Source: Chinchilla lanigera (taxonomy: Eukaryota; Chordata; Mammalia; Rodentia; Chinchillidae). From it: a stretch of DNA of 64,000 nucleotides. Shown piece after piece: positions 35,041 through 45,730 of this stretch. The position numbers were made by a program, and so were the translations under genes. Below the pieces are notes generated by a model. That model worked only from the letters and a program-made list of their open reading frames with translations. It did no database searches and had not been told where the DNA came from. The stretch is from NCBI RefSeq assembly GCF_000276665.1, contig NW_004955425.1:26471040-26535039 (forward strand), given 5' to 3'. Position 1 is the stretch's first letter, and each line of letters opens with the position of its first letter.

Positions 35041-37280
35041 AATGTGCCTTTTACTGTGATAAAATTTTAAAAATTTAAACATTTGCCATATTTTTAGTCA
35101 ATCTTATGTAGAACATGTAATAGTTCAATCAAAAGTAACTTGAAACAAAATACTAAAATTTGTAGAAAGCTTGAAGAAGTGGGGGCTGCACAGAGAAAGT
35201 GTACAAGTTGAGTTTGTTGGTTCCATTGCTAGGACACTCAGCTGCAGCTCTGCAGGGCTTTGCTGCAGCCGGTTGTGTGAACTTTCTGGATGACGGAGGG
35301 GCACTTTCTACAGAAACACAGCAGCTCATCTGCAGGCCCCTTATGTTCGCCAGTACTGGGCAGCATATTCCTTCAAGCAGGAGCTTGTTGAGCAGGGACA
35401 TAGGCGACTGCCCATGTGAATGAAGAAATAGAGCCCAGCACTCCGGCCCACCTTGGTAAGAACACCAAGCGCTACACGACAAGACTCCGGTCTCCCAGAC
35501 CTTGCGGCCCCAGCATTCGTCCCTTCCCTCATGGATTTGTTTATGTTTCAATTAAAATTTTAGTTTTACAAACCTGTTGCATTTCTTTGCTAGGACACTT
35601 TTAATCTCCATAAAGCTGGTAATGTTATAGTGTGCCCTGTAATATTACAGGACTGCTTGGCTCCCGTGAGACTCAACCTACAAGCTGCTCAAACCAGAGT
35701 AACAGTACCAGTATCACCCTCTTACCTTCCCCATTAGGAGTCATATTTCCAGTTGAAATGGCCAAGTGTTTTGGCTTCACAGGAAAGCTGGCTATTGGGA
35801 AACTGGAGTTCACCCTCCTTTTGTGGTAAGCTGTGGGGAAAAACCACTTAGCTTCTAAAATCTGTGCAGAATTATCCTAGAAATTCTCCTTTGGGGACTC
35901 AATGTACAGGGAAGACAACATTTAGGCACAGTGGATGTAGACTTTGGAATCCCTGGCTTTCCTGGGCTTCACTCTTGTGACGCATTCACAGGAAAAGGGG
36001 GCTTTACCACGTGCTGCTCTGAGAGACAACCACTGCGCTGTCCTGGTGTGCACGTCTCTCTGAGCAGAGTAAAAGTGGGCCTTGGCATTTTCAGGGAACA
36101 GTGGAGTGATTATACTACCATTCCAAGCTACTGAAGCCAGCTGTACACTGTCTGGGAGGAGAATGGTCCAAGGCCTTTGCAGAAAAGAGCTCTTGGAGCC
36201 TACTGCTAGGCCAGACTGCCATGCCATGAGCTCACTGTCTTTGGCAACTCACAGAAAACAGGGATCCAAGAACAGCAGCTGTCAGGAAGCTGTGCAGGAA
36301 GCAGCACCACCCACAGTATGGGGACAGAGCCAGGGGCCAGGGGGAGCCCAGGGCAGGATCCTAGCCTTGGGGCAGTCAAGTCATCTGCTGATTGCTGTCC
36401 TGGTGCATCCTTTTTATCTGAAAATGCCCAAAGCAGGACTCAGCTGTCACTTGCTAGAGAAGCAAAACTTGCCCCCTATTAGTTCATGACAAAGAAGAAA
36501 GTTCTGAAGTTGAAATCTCTTCTACTTTAGAAAGATTTTAGGACCCTTAATAAGAGTCAGCTCTCTTCTCCAAAGCCTGAACACACAGCGTGTCCCCATT
36601 GGGAAGAGATTGAGGAGTGTTCCCATCTGAACCAGAATCACTGTAGACATGGAACAGTGGGTTAGCAAGGTTGTGTGATGAATTGTATGCAGTCACATAG
36701 CAGTGAGGGCAGGGCAGGTATTAAAATCCAAAGCGATTACTGGCTCAGTTTATACTCTATTATCCCCTACTGCCTCTTTCTCACTTAGTAAATGAAACAC
36801 CTACAATGAAAGCATCAATTTGAGAGATCAAAAAGTCTTCAGAGCACATGGGTCCTCCAACCGTGGTGGGCCTAGGGAAAGCCAAGGAGTCACCCCTCCC
36901 TTCCTGTCCCAGTTGGGGCACATTATTTCACCCCTTGGTGCCTCTGCTGGAAAGCAAACTCGCCCTTCGACCGGGGAGGACTAGCTCCAGGATTAATAAG
37001 CTAACGCAGAGGGTGATGAACGTGGCTGCGTGGTGTGTGGCTTTGAGAGGGAGCTGTACCAACATCAGCAGGCGCTGCAACTGTGGAACTTGAACCTTGA
37101 TGAGATAATTTCCTCCTTCACAGAGAAGGCCCTCCAACCTAATGAAAAGCTATAGATCCTGCCTGGAGACAGCAGAGTCCACAGAAATGCCAAATCGCTT
37201 GTAAAATTTGTAGTGACTCTGTATACATTTACTAAGAACATTCCTTCTCTATCCACACCCGCCCTGCTAGTCAGAGTAGC
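35041..37280. other. single-copy non-coding DNA
   Basis: GC-richer than its surroundings, with many short overlapping frames at 35150-36500. No frame dominates, no known domain, and no A-tailed processed pseudogene. 36990-37110 has scattered CpGs. Confidence 0.5.
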
Positions 37281-37284
37281 ATGT

Positions 37285-37505
37285 CATACTTATTAGGCAC
37301 TATTATGTGTCAGGCAGTGTCCGAAGGGATTTACATGAACTTTCCCGTCTAATCCTCCCGACAGCCCTATTAGGGAGGGATTTTTACTGCCATTGTACAA
37401 ATAATAAAATGGCAATTCAGGAAGAGTAAGCAACTTCCCAAAGTCAGAGAGGTGACTTTCCAACTGTAAGATTTCTGGGTCAGGTGATTCTATTCCCTTT
37501 CAGTG
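37285..37505 (-). mobile_element. MIR SINE, nearly full core
   Basis: Antisense MIR: TTATTAGGCACTATTATGTGTCAGGCAGTG, GATTTACATGAACTTTCCCG, TAATCCTCCCGACAGCCCTA, CCATTGTACAAATAATAAAATGG and AAGCAACTTCCCAAAGTCAG follow the MIR consensus in order over about 215 bp. Confidence 0.88.
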
Positions 37506-37599
37506 CCACGGTAGGATGGAGTAGAGGCCCCATCAAAGCACACTCCTTCATGGCAGAGACACCGAGCCTCAGATCCAGCAGCAAGGGTTTACAAATGGC

Positions 37600-38200
37600 C
37601 ACTGGGCTTTTATATTTTAACAAAGCTAAGCAGAAGTGAAGGGCAACTTAATAAAACAATAACAGAACCCAAATGCATGGGTGGACAGTGCAGGGGGATG
37701 TAGCTCGGGAGCTTTGAAATTCGCATCCTGTGTATAATAGTGCACTTCAAGCATATTTTGTGCATTTAAAGTTATAGAACATAAAATTCAAACACTCTTG
37801 TGGACAATTGGGTGCAGTGAAGACAAACACAGCATATTCCCTGAGCAAAAAATTGCCCACATGGTGTAGTTCCTGTGGAAACAATAAAAATAATCCAATT
37901 TAGTTATGCAGTGCTCACCTTCCCCTGCCTGTAATTAGTGCTGCTATAATGACGGAAATGGGGGGTGCTGTACAAACTGCAAGCACGGAATTACATCTGG
38001 CTGCTGCTGAGGACCAGTTCCCTCCCTCAGCTGTGATTTCCTACACCATCTCTTACTGGAGATATTTAACTTGCCTTAATGCACGAAGGTCCTCTTACCA
38101 CAAATCCTGTCATTTTTTTTCCAAATTTGCTCCATGGTCTACTGCAGGTAATTGTTGCCTAAAATACGCTTGTTAATTAATCTGGCATGTTTTCACTTAT
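37600..38200. other. candidate conserved non-coding element
   Basis: Repeat-free for 600 bases with homeodomain-like cores: GTAATTAG at 37931-37938 and TTAATTAA at 38173-38180. Also ATGCAGTGCTCACC, GTAATTAGTGCTGCTATAATG and TTCCTACACCATCTCTTACTGG. Frames across it lack splice signals. Confidence 0.42.
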
Positions 38201-39235
38201 TTGTTTGCTTGTTAGTTCATAAAAGGACACTGCCAAGGAACACAGGCTGAGACCTAAAGCTGAGGATAAGGATGCCTATGTCCTAGTGAAACCTTTCATT
38301 GGAGGTGTGTTCTGTGGGTGCTCATGACAGCTGGCAGAGCAAGGCCCACTGTCACCAGTCAAGAATCCCTCGCCATCCTAAAGGAGACTGGGAAGAGAGA
38401 GGGAGAGCTGTTGGGAACCTAAACTTGTGTGGCACATAGGTATTTAACAGGGGAATGAATTTCTTCCCTTACTTCAGAGGAGACAGGCATTACATGTCTC
38501 ACATTAAATGTCTGACCTGCATGACCTTTGTGTCATCATAAGCTGAACAAAAAGACTTGGAGGAGATAGCAAGGTGGGAGAAGAGACGTAAGTAGAGCTC
38601 TGCACACTTGTGAGGCTCCTACAGGGCTCTGGAACACAAAGGAGGGGATCTGGACTTGGCCTGCCTCACTGGTCTTCTGCCAGAGAGGACTGTGACTCCC
38701 AGGGGATTGGAACAGCCAACGCTGATGAGCAGATGGCTGGTCTGGACAGTGGGTGGAGGTGCCAGTGGTCAAGACAAAGAGCCAGGTCTCCCATGAAACA
38801 GAAGAGCCCCACAGCCTCCCCCAGAACCAGTGTGTGCTCCAAAATGGAGCCAACCTCTAGACACCTCTAGACACTGGCCACAGAGATAATTGGTGACAGA
38901 TCACGTGTCCTGCTTCCACCCAGTGAGATGTACTGCAGTTTAATCCTGGTGGTAACCACTGGAAATGAGTATCAGGTTTAAGAATGCGAGCCCGAGCAAG
39001 ATTTTCCCTACTATAGAGACCAGCTATGTGTAGGGTTCCCAGGTCACACTTTTGATCAATTAGCTACAAACCCAGCAGTTTTCATAACCTCTTTATGTTT
39101 ATTAATTCACTAGAATGACTCACAGAATCTAACTTCAAGGTCTGGGGAGGACAGGGTTGGGACATGTCACCAGCCAGGAATATCAGTGTGTTCACCAACC
39201 AGAAAACCAGAAAGTGCTACTGAGTGTCAGTACCT
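38201..39235. other. single-copy non-coding DNA
   Basis: Nothing recognised; a short tandem-like AGACACC... phrase near 38855-38880. Confidence 0.5.
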
Positions 39236-39237
39236 AG

Positions 39238-39426
39238 AGATTTGGTTTGGTTTTTGCTGTAAAGGGGATTGAAACCAGAGCCTTTGCACTGAGCTACATA
39301 CCAAGCTACTTTCTATTTTTAGTAGTCTTGCTAAATTGCTAAATTGCCCAGGCTGGGCTAGAACTTTCAATCCTCCTTCCTCAGCCTTCAGAGTTCTAGG
39401 ATTATGGGCATATTCCATCATGGCCA
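39238..39426 (-). mobile_element. B4-like SINE (ID plus B1 chimera)
   Basis: Antisense: an ID-like half (GGGGATTGAAACCAGAGCCTT, CACTGAGCTACATACC) joined through a T-rich linker to a B1-like half (TTGCCCAGGCTGGGCTAGAAC, CCTCCTTCCTCAGCC, GGATTATGGGCATATTCCATCA). ID-head plus 7SL-tail order is that of B4-type SINEs. Much more diverged than the IDs and B1s here. Confidence 0.78.
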
Positions 39427-40126
39427 ACTGATGTCCAAAGTTTTTATTGGGGTTTCATTGCATAAGCAATTGGAATAGTCATTGACTATGCAATTAAACT
39501 CAATCTCCAGCTCCTCTCCTTGGAGTCAGACTGTGCTGAAGTTCTAATCCTCTCATCATGTGATTGATCTTTCTGGAAACCGATGTCCATTCTACAGCTA
39601 TCTGGGGCCCACCAGAGTCACTCTTTATTGTAACAAAGAGATCTCAGGAGATTCCAAGAGTTTTTGAGGTTGTGTCAAAGATCAGATATATCCTCCAGGG
39701 TACTGCACCAGTACTGTCCAGAGAAGTAGCTGGAGCCAATAGGTTATTGTGACTTTACACAATAGTTTTATTTTTTTACTCTTTCTGTTTTCCTTGCCTT
39801 CCATCTAAAACTAGAATCTACCTAGATAAGGAGAAAGATGGAGGTCTGCAGAGAGCAGACCACTTTCTGTTGTACTCCAAGCTTGGAAACCCCAGCTCTA
39901 GTTTGGACTGGAAAAGAAAATTCTGAACCAGAGGGTGATGTTTTAAACTAAACCAAACTAACTGCTAATAACTGAAAAGGATCCCAAAGTTATAAAGCTT
40001 TTTCCTACAATATCATTAAATAATGGGAAATTAGGATTTTACGGCACAAACGAAAGTAAAAAGTATTTCTATAAAACTCCTTCATGGACACTAAGCCTAA
40101 CACTCATTTATAGTCCTTCATAGATA
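39427..40126. other. single-copy non-coding DNA
   Basis: Nothing recognised. Confidence 0.5.
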
Positions 40127-40239
40127 CTAGGATGTCTAATTTTTTCTTTCCCGGTACCAGGAATTGAACTCACAACCTTGTGCTTGCCATGCAGGTGCTA
40201 TGCTGCTGAGCTAAATTCCCAGCCCCTAGGATGTCTAAT
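40127..40239 (-). mobile_element. ID SINE with target-site duplication
   Basis: Antisense ID at 40141-40225: CCCGGTACCAGGAATTGAAC, CTTGCCATGCAGGTGC and GCTGAGCTAAATTCCCAGCC. The 14-bp duplication CTAGGATGTCTAAT is perfect at 40127-40140 and 40226-40239. The tail is short (TTTTTC). Confidence 0.95.
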
Positions 40240-40242
40240 ATG

Positions 40243-40455
40243 AAAAAAATGGAAAACATCAAGTGTAGGCAAGGATGTGGAGTCTCCAGAACACTCATAT
40301 GATTCTGGGGAGTGTAAATTGCTGCAATTATTTTGGAAAAATATTTAGCAGCATCATCTAGAATTGCATATGTGAAAAATACAACCCAGCCATTGTGCCT
40401 CTAGGGATGTACTCAACAGAAGTTCACTCATATTTATATCAGAAGCCATACACAA
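40243..40455 (+). mobile_element. ancient L1 (L1M) ORF2 3' part
   Basis: GTAGGCAAGGATGTGGAGTC, GAACACTCATATGATTCTGG, AATTATTTTGGAAAAATATTT and CCCAGCCATTGTGCCTCTAGG follow L1M ORF2 order. It appears to continue at 40870 after an inserted block. Confidence 0.75.
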
Positions 40456-40869
40456 TGAGATAGGAGATAGGGTGGAGCTTAGACTGGCTGAGCAGAGAGG
40501 GATGGGGCCCCTCTCAGGCGCCATACGTAGAAGTCCTTGTGCCTTTCCTCAAGATTTGAATGGCAAAAAGGACAGAGACACAATGTGGAGCTGTCACGGC
40601 TTTCTTCGTGGTATCTTAGGTATATCACCCTGTGTCCTCCAAGGTGTACTTTTATCTACTTTTTCCTCTTTCACTCAGCCCAATCTTACCCTTACTTTTC
40701 ACTATTACTTTTTCAAATAAACTTTATCACTGTTTTTTGCTTGTTTCATTCAATTCTTTGTTCCAGATGAAAAGAACCTGGACTCCAACTCCAGGAGGAG
40801 ATACAAACTCCACAAAACCTGGTAACCTTCATTTGGCAAAGCACTTTTAGGAGGAGCTACCTGGTAACA
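40456..40869 (+). mobile_element. probable solo LTR inside L1M
   Basis: A ~410-bp block between two L1M parts, with TG...CA ends, a poly(A) signal AATAAA at 40716-40721 and a GT-rich stretch after it. This looks like the R/U5 part of an ERV LTR. I see no clear target duplication and cannot name the family. No retroviral genes are present. Confidence 0.45.
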
Positions 40870-41060
40870 ATAATATTTACAGCAACACAGACAAGAATAA
40901 CATTTAAGTGAGGATCATTCGAATGGTCATCAAAGCACACAGACAAAAATATATTATGACATGTTCATAAGTGGAGTACTAGATGGTAAACAGGGTAAAT
41001 AGTCAAAAACTCCACACAACAGTGTAAATGCATCTTGTAAACCCGATACCGCAAGGGAAA
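40870..41060 (+). mobile_element. ancient L1 (L1M) continuation
   Basis: AATAATATTTACAGCAACACA, GAATGGTCATCAAAGCACAC and TAAGTGGAGTACTAGATGG sit where L1M has 'cagcactattcataatag', 'tgtccatcaac' and 'atggaatatt'. Weak but in the right order. Confidence 0.45.
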
Positions 41061-42682
41061 ATCCACTCACAAAGGGTGCACATGAACAAGCAAAACACAT
41101 CCACTCTCTTGGAGGCAGGATAGTGGCCTAAAAGTGGGAGTTAGAAAACCGGAAAAGAATGTGGCAGAGACTTCCAGAGTGCAGCGAGCATGGGTGAGTT
41201 CTTGTGAAAGGGATGTGCCCACTTTTCTGTGTACATGCTATGATCAGTGAAAAGCTGCAGGGGAAGGAGAGAGAGGAAGAGCAGGAAAGGTAGGGGAAGG
41301 AGAAGAAATTAGAAGTGGCTTGCTGAGAAAGGCTTTGCAATTTTGTCTGAAACAGGAGACCTGTGGGGCTCTTCAAGAGCTCCAGGGACCAGCATGCCCT
41401 CATCTCATTCCTGGCCCCCACAGCCTCCTTCATGGGGTTAGGGCTGAGTATCTGCATCTTTTGCTTCTCGCTTCCACTCAACCTATTTTTTTTTTTAACA
41501 TCAGGAAGCCTCAGCTTCGTAAGGAGTCTGATTTTGTTCCCCTTGGCTAAATACCAGGGTTTGTAGAAACAGTTTTTTTTTTGCAGGGGTGGGTATTAAT
41601 CATCCTGATTAGGACCTTGCTTATCAAGGGCTAAAGCTAAGATGAGACTATTTTATCTCAAAAGGAGATGTTGGCCTTGCAGCCTTCCTGTGCTGGATAC
41701 ATTTACCATATCACAAGGTCATGTAAATTTCAAAGAATATCAAGGATAGAAATACAGACCAAGTGGTTATACTTGTCTCTATTCATTGATAGAAAAATTA
41801 CAGATCTGCAAAGTTTCTGTGTATTCAGTGGAACTTGAAAAATGCATTATGTTTTATTTGTTGGGGAACCTCCATCGGTCTGTTGTGATTTCGAACATTT
41901 TACAAGCACAAGCACTGGCAACTTCTGCCCTGGAAGAACGAAAGCATAACAATCAAACTGTAGAGACACAGTGTCTTTCACTGGCACAAGGGGGAAATGT
42001 TTTTGCAGTGCAATACAGAGAGAGACTCAGGTTTCTGAAGCAATACAACCTGCTACATGTGTGGACTCACCTGTTGCCTCATCCCCATGAGCACTGAGAA
42101 TCAGAGAACTGCTGGAAAAAACTGATGCTGTTGTAACAATAGCTATTACTGTAAGTAAGGAAATGTCTTTTGTCTCTAAACCAGGAATCTTGTGTCCTCT
42201 GCTAGCATCCATACATGGTAGCAGGTTAACACGTTAGCTTGAAAGTGGGGAAAAACCTCAGAAAGTTCCTGGTTCTTGACATCATTATGTTCCCATGTGA
42301 ATAGACTTAAAATGTAAATACTTAATGCATTGAAGTCTGCAGCTACAGGTGTCATCTATAACTAACATTGGAGGAGTGCTTATAGGGTTACAAAATCCCC
42401 ACTTAGCTTTCTTTCCTTGGACCTAGATATATTCACATATTTTCAGTGTCCACTGTACATCAATCTTTTCAACCCTTTTTTCCCTTACTTTTCTTAGTGT
42501 CAGTTACTTGCGTGGGTTCACCTCCAGGTGAAGTCTGCACAGCCAAGCTCTCACTCACCCACAGTATCTTTCACATAGCATCTACCCAGCTGGTATCTCA
42601 TTCACACGTGCTTAGATGATCATTCACCATCGGCCTGAGATCTTTCTTCAGCAGCACAGCAACTGCGGCTCTGCTGTGAATT
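41061..42682. other. single-copy non-coding DNA
   Basis: A purine-rich patch at 41255-41310. Otherwise nothing recognised. Confidence 0.5.
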
Positions 42683-42836
42683 TGTTTTTGTTTTATTTTG
42701 AGACAGAGTCTCACTTCATTGTTCAGGCTGGCCCTGAACTCACTATGGAGCCCAGGCTGGTCTCGAACTTGCAGTGATCCTCCTGCGTCAGCCTCCCAAC
42801 TGCTAGGATTACAGGCATGTGCCACCATGCCCGACC
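42683..42836 (-). mobile_element. B1 SINE
   Basis: Antisense B1: TTTTGAGACAGAGTCTCAC, the duplicated TTCAGGCTGGCCCTGAACTC / CCCAGGCTGGTCTCGAACTT pair, and the head ACCATGCCCGAC. One of the least damaged B1s here. No clear target duplication. Confidence 0.94.
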
Positions 42837-43269
42837 CCTAACAGCAATTTTAAAAATTATTTTTAAGGTATCTTTCTGGTTCCTGAGTTTCTTTTCATTT
42901 ACATATATTTTGTTTCAATGATAATCCCACTCTCAAATTTCCCCCTATGCAATAAAAGATAACCTTATCAGGATGGCATCTTAATTTGTTCTCAATAAAA
43001 TGAATAATTAATTAAATAACATTTAATATGGACTGAGCTAATGGTTCCAAAATAGTTTTAGCTTGAATAGTTTTAGCTTTATTTTTAGCCTAAATTCATG
43101 AGTAATTATTAGTTAACAATCTTTTTCTAACAAAAGATAAAAATTTTAATATAATTTCTACTTCTTAGACTTGCCTTGTATCCTAAGAGAATTAATAAAT
43201 AACAGGCTGATAAAATTATAGATTATATTCAAGACTTCTAGAGTTGATTTGGACCTCTCCTTGCCTACC
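42837..43269. other. AT-rich single-copy DNA
   Basis: AT-rich, with a small internal repeat of AATAGTTTTAGCTT at 43052-43080. No exon. Confidence 0.5.
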
Positions 43270-43880
43270 ATCTCAGCAGTATTTCCCTGATGTTGATTAA
43301 ACAACCCCCCAACATTTGAACTCTTCCCTTCTGGAAGTTTTTCTAATTAGCTGGTAAGCTTACAACACCTGGCTGCAGTGTCTGGCGGGGTTCAGGCAAG
43401 CTAAGTCGGAGCTGAGCTCTGGAGTCCTGCAGCCAGCGGGCTGGACTAATTTATACTCATGGGTAAAAGTTAAGTCGCGTTCTTGGTAGCTGGCCAGACT
43501 GTTGCACAGGGCGAAAGCTGGGGATGCAGACTACAGCGCTGGAGTATGCTTGCTGTGTTTTTCCTATTCATTCTGTGAGGTTTGGAAATTGCGTCTGAGG
43601 CTTCTCACCTGCACTTTTGTCTCAACTGCATTTATCATGCAACTTTTGTCAGAAGCTGCACTCATGACAATAGGTACGGGTGCCTACCGAATTTGGAGTT
43701 CAGATTAACAAACACTCATTTCTCTACTCAATGATATGCGTGTTTTCCATAACTTTGAGTAATTCATTGCTCTGCAAGGTTCATTAATAACCAAAATTGT
43801 TGCTAATTGGCTTTCACCGTAACCTTATGGCACAAGAGATCCCATTATAGCATACTGAATTTCAGGCATCCGTCCTGAGA
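43270..43880. other. candidate conserved non-coding element
   Basis: Repeat-free for ~600 bases. Has TAATTA at 43344-43349, a GC- and CpG-richer core at 43380-43520 (GTCTGGCGGGGTTCAGG, AAGTTAAGTCGCGTTCTTGG) and TTCATTAATAACC near 43781. CpGs kept at this density in an AT-rich desert suggest constraint or recent unmethylated use. Confidence 0.45.
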
Positions 43881-44552
43881 GGTGAGAGAATTTTCTTCTC
43901 ACATGCTTCTTTGGGCTTTTCTTTTGTCCAAATTTCTGACATCCAATGCCTCCTACAATTTTCTTTGTCTCCCACTTGCAACAAAATTGCAGAAGGGCCC
44001 TGATGTCTGGGATGGAAAGATCATTAACAAAGTTAGGCTCTGGAGCTCTGAATCACTGAGGAATCCCAGGCACACACACAAGCCTGATGCCATGATGTCT
44101 CCATCATTCTGGGGACACCATTCCAGCGGCAGCATGGATCCTTATTTGACTCCTCAGTTAGTAGTAGCTCCCTGGCTGGAACTTTCTACTCTACATAAAT
44201 TCTTTTGTAAGTATGGACAACAATGCTGCTTATCTGAGATCATCTAGGGATAATGCAAGGAAATCACCTCCTCCAGTGAGATATGCCTGGTCCACACATC
44301 ACAACTCAGTATCAACAAAGAGAAAAATCTGCATTTTTGGATGGAACAAAATATTTAAAACAGTGAGGGAATAACATTGTTTCCTCACTGAGAAACAAGG
44401 CTCCGTCAGTAATATCCCAAAAAACCCATTCAACTCATTTAAAAGAAAGAGAGCCTGCAAATGGAAATTTGATTACTGTTCATTGTCTGTTCTTGTGAAA
44501 TGTTTCTAGAAACAGAAGAAATTGCATGAATAATTTTAAGCCAATAAATGTG

Positions 44553-44554
<2 letters not shown>
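43881..44554. other. single-copy non-coding DNA
   Basis: Nothing recognised. The 121-aa frame from 43882 has no known domain and no supporting splice sites. Confidence 0.5.

Positions 44555-44597
<43 letters not shown>
44555..44597. repeat. (TA)n microsatellite
   Basis: About 21 uninterrupted TA units. Confidence 0.98.
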
Positions 44598-44601
<4 letters not shown>

Positions 44602-45355
44602 ATGGCCAGCAATGAGAAAGTCATTTGTCATTGAGGAAAAAGTTAATATTCTAGCAAGGGTTGCAGACTGAGGGGCTCATTTTCCATTATTGGTGATACT
44701 GACAAATAGTTGATTGTTTAAATGCCACAGCTCAGGAATTATACCTGGTGTGGAGTACGTAGTTAATAAATATTTGTTGAATAAATATAGAGCAGGGAAG
44801 CAAATACATGCCATTAATTATACCAGCAAATCACAACTTCTGATGTTTTCAGAGACTACCTTCCACACCAGTCTTTGTCATGTCCCTAGACCTGTCGTTG
44901 AGAAAGGACACTAAAGATTGCCCCGTAGCTTAGCCCCACACTGTATATAGGAAGGGATGTTCCAGAGAATTTTTTGAGGAGCAATAATAGGTTTGAACCC
45001 AAGAAGAGTCAAAGAGAGAGTGGATAATGCCTCTGTCACGTGGTGAGGAAGGGGCGTCTTCTCTGCATCAGTCTGAATTGGAGATAAAGAGGTTTGTGAA
45101 TGAACACCGACTCTAGTTTATGCCAAGAAAGTGAATCTGGGCAAACTCTGCACTTGACTTCCATTTTTTTTAGCACTGAGTTGGTCCTCCAAAAACCAAC
45201 CACATGTTGGCTTAACCTAAATGTTGTAAGTCCGAGCCCTGTGGGTGTGGCATTTGGACTGACCGTAGCATGTAACCAGAGGATGGCTTATGAGTCATTA
45301 TCCTGGACAGTCTTAGCCATTTTGCTTAAGTCATGGCAAGGAGGCAGCTATGAAC
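44598..45355. other. single-copy non-coding DNA
   Basis: Nothing recognised. Confidence 0.5.
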
Positions 45356-45730
45356 AAGCTATTATGGTCTATATGTGGATGTCCTCCCCACTGCCTTGTG
45401 AGCTGAAGTGGGGCTTGTGAAAAGTGACCAGATGTTGAGGGTATTATAACTGAATTACTGTTAGGAGGCAGGGTTTTGTTAGAAGTGGATCACTGTGGGC
45501 TTGGCCAGGAGAGTATATCTTCCCTCCTTGCTCCTCCCTTCATCTCTGTCTGCTTCCTGTCTGCCATGCCCTGAGCAGCTATTCTTCCTCTGTGCCCCTC
45601 TGCTATGCCACCCTGCCTCGGAGCAAGCAAACCCTGGACTGAAACTTCTACAGTCTGTGAGCCAAATAAACCTCGCCTTTAACTTGCAGGTGTGCCCTGT
45701 CCCAGCAATGAAAAATGTGAGCAACACACA
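45356..45730 (+). mobile_element. solo MaLR-type LTR
   Basis: TATTATGGTCTATATGTGGATG start, a CT-rich middle, GTGAGCCAAATAAACCTCG with AATAAA at 45665-45670, and CCCAGCAATGAAAAATGTGAG at the end: the MaLR LTR pattern in sense. No internal sequence. Confidence 0.72.

Noticed and set aside
35199..35604. Possible processed pseudogene (GC-rich, ends in an ATTAAA-like region)
   Set aside because: No frame on either strand gives a recognisable protein, and there is no A-tail or flanking duplication.
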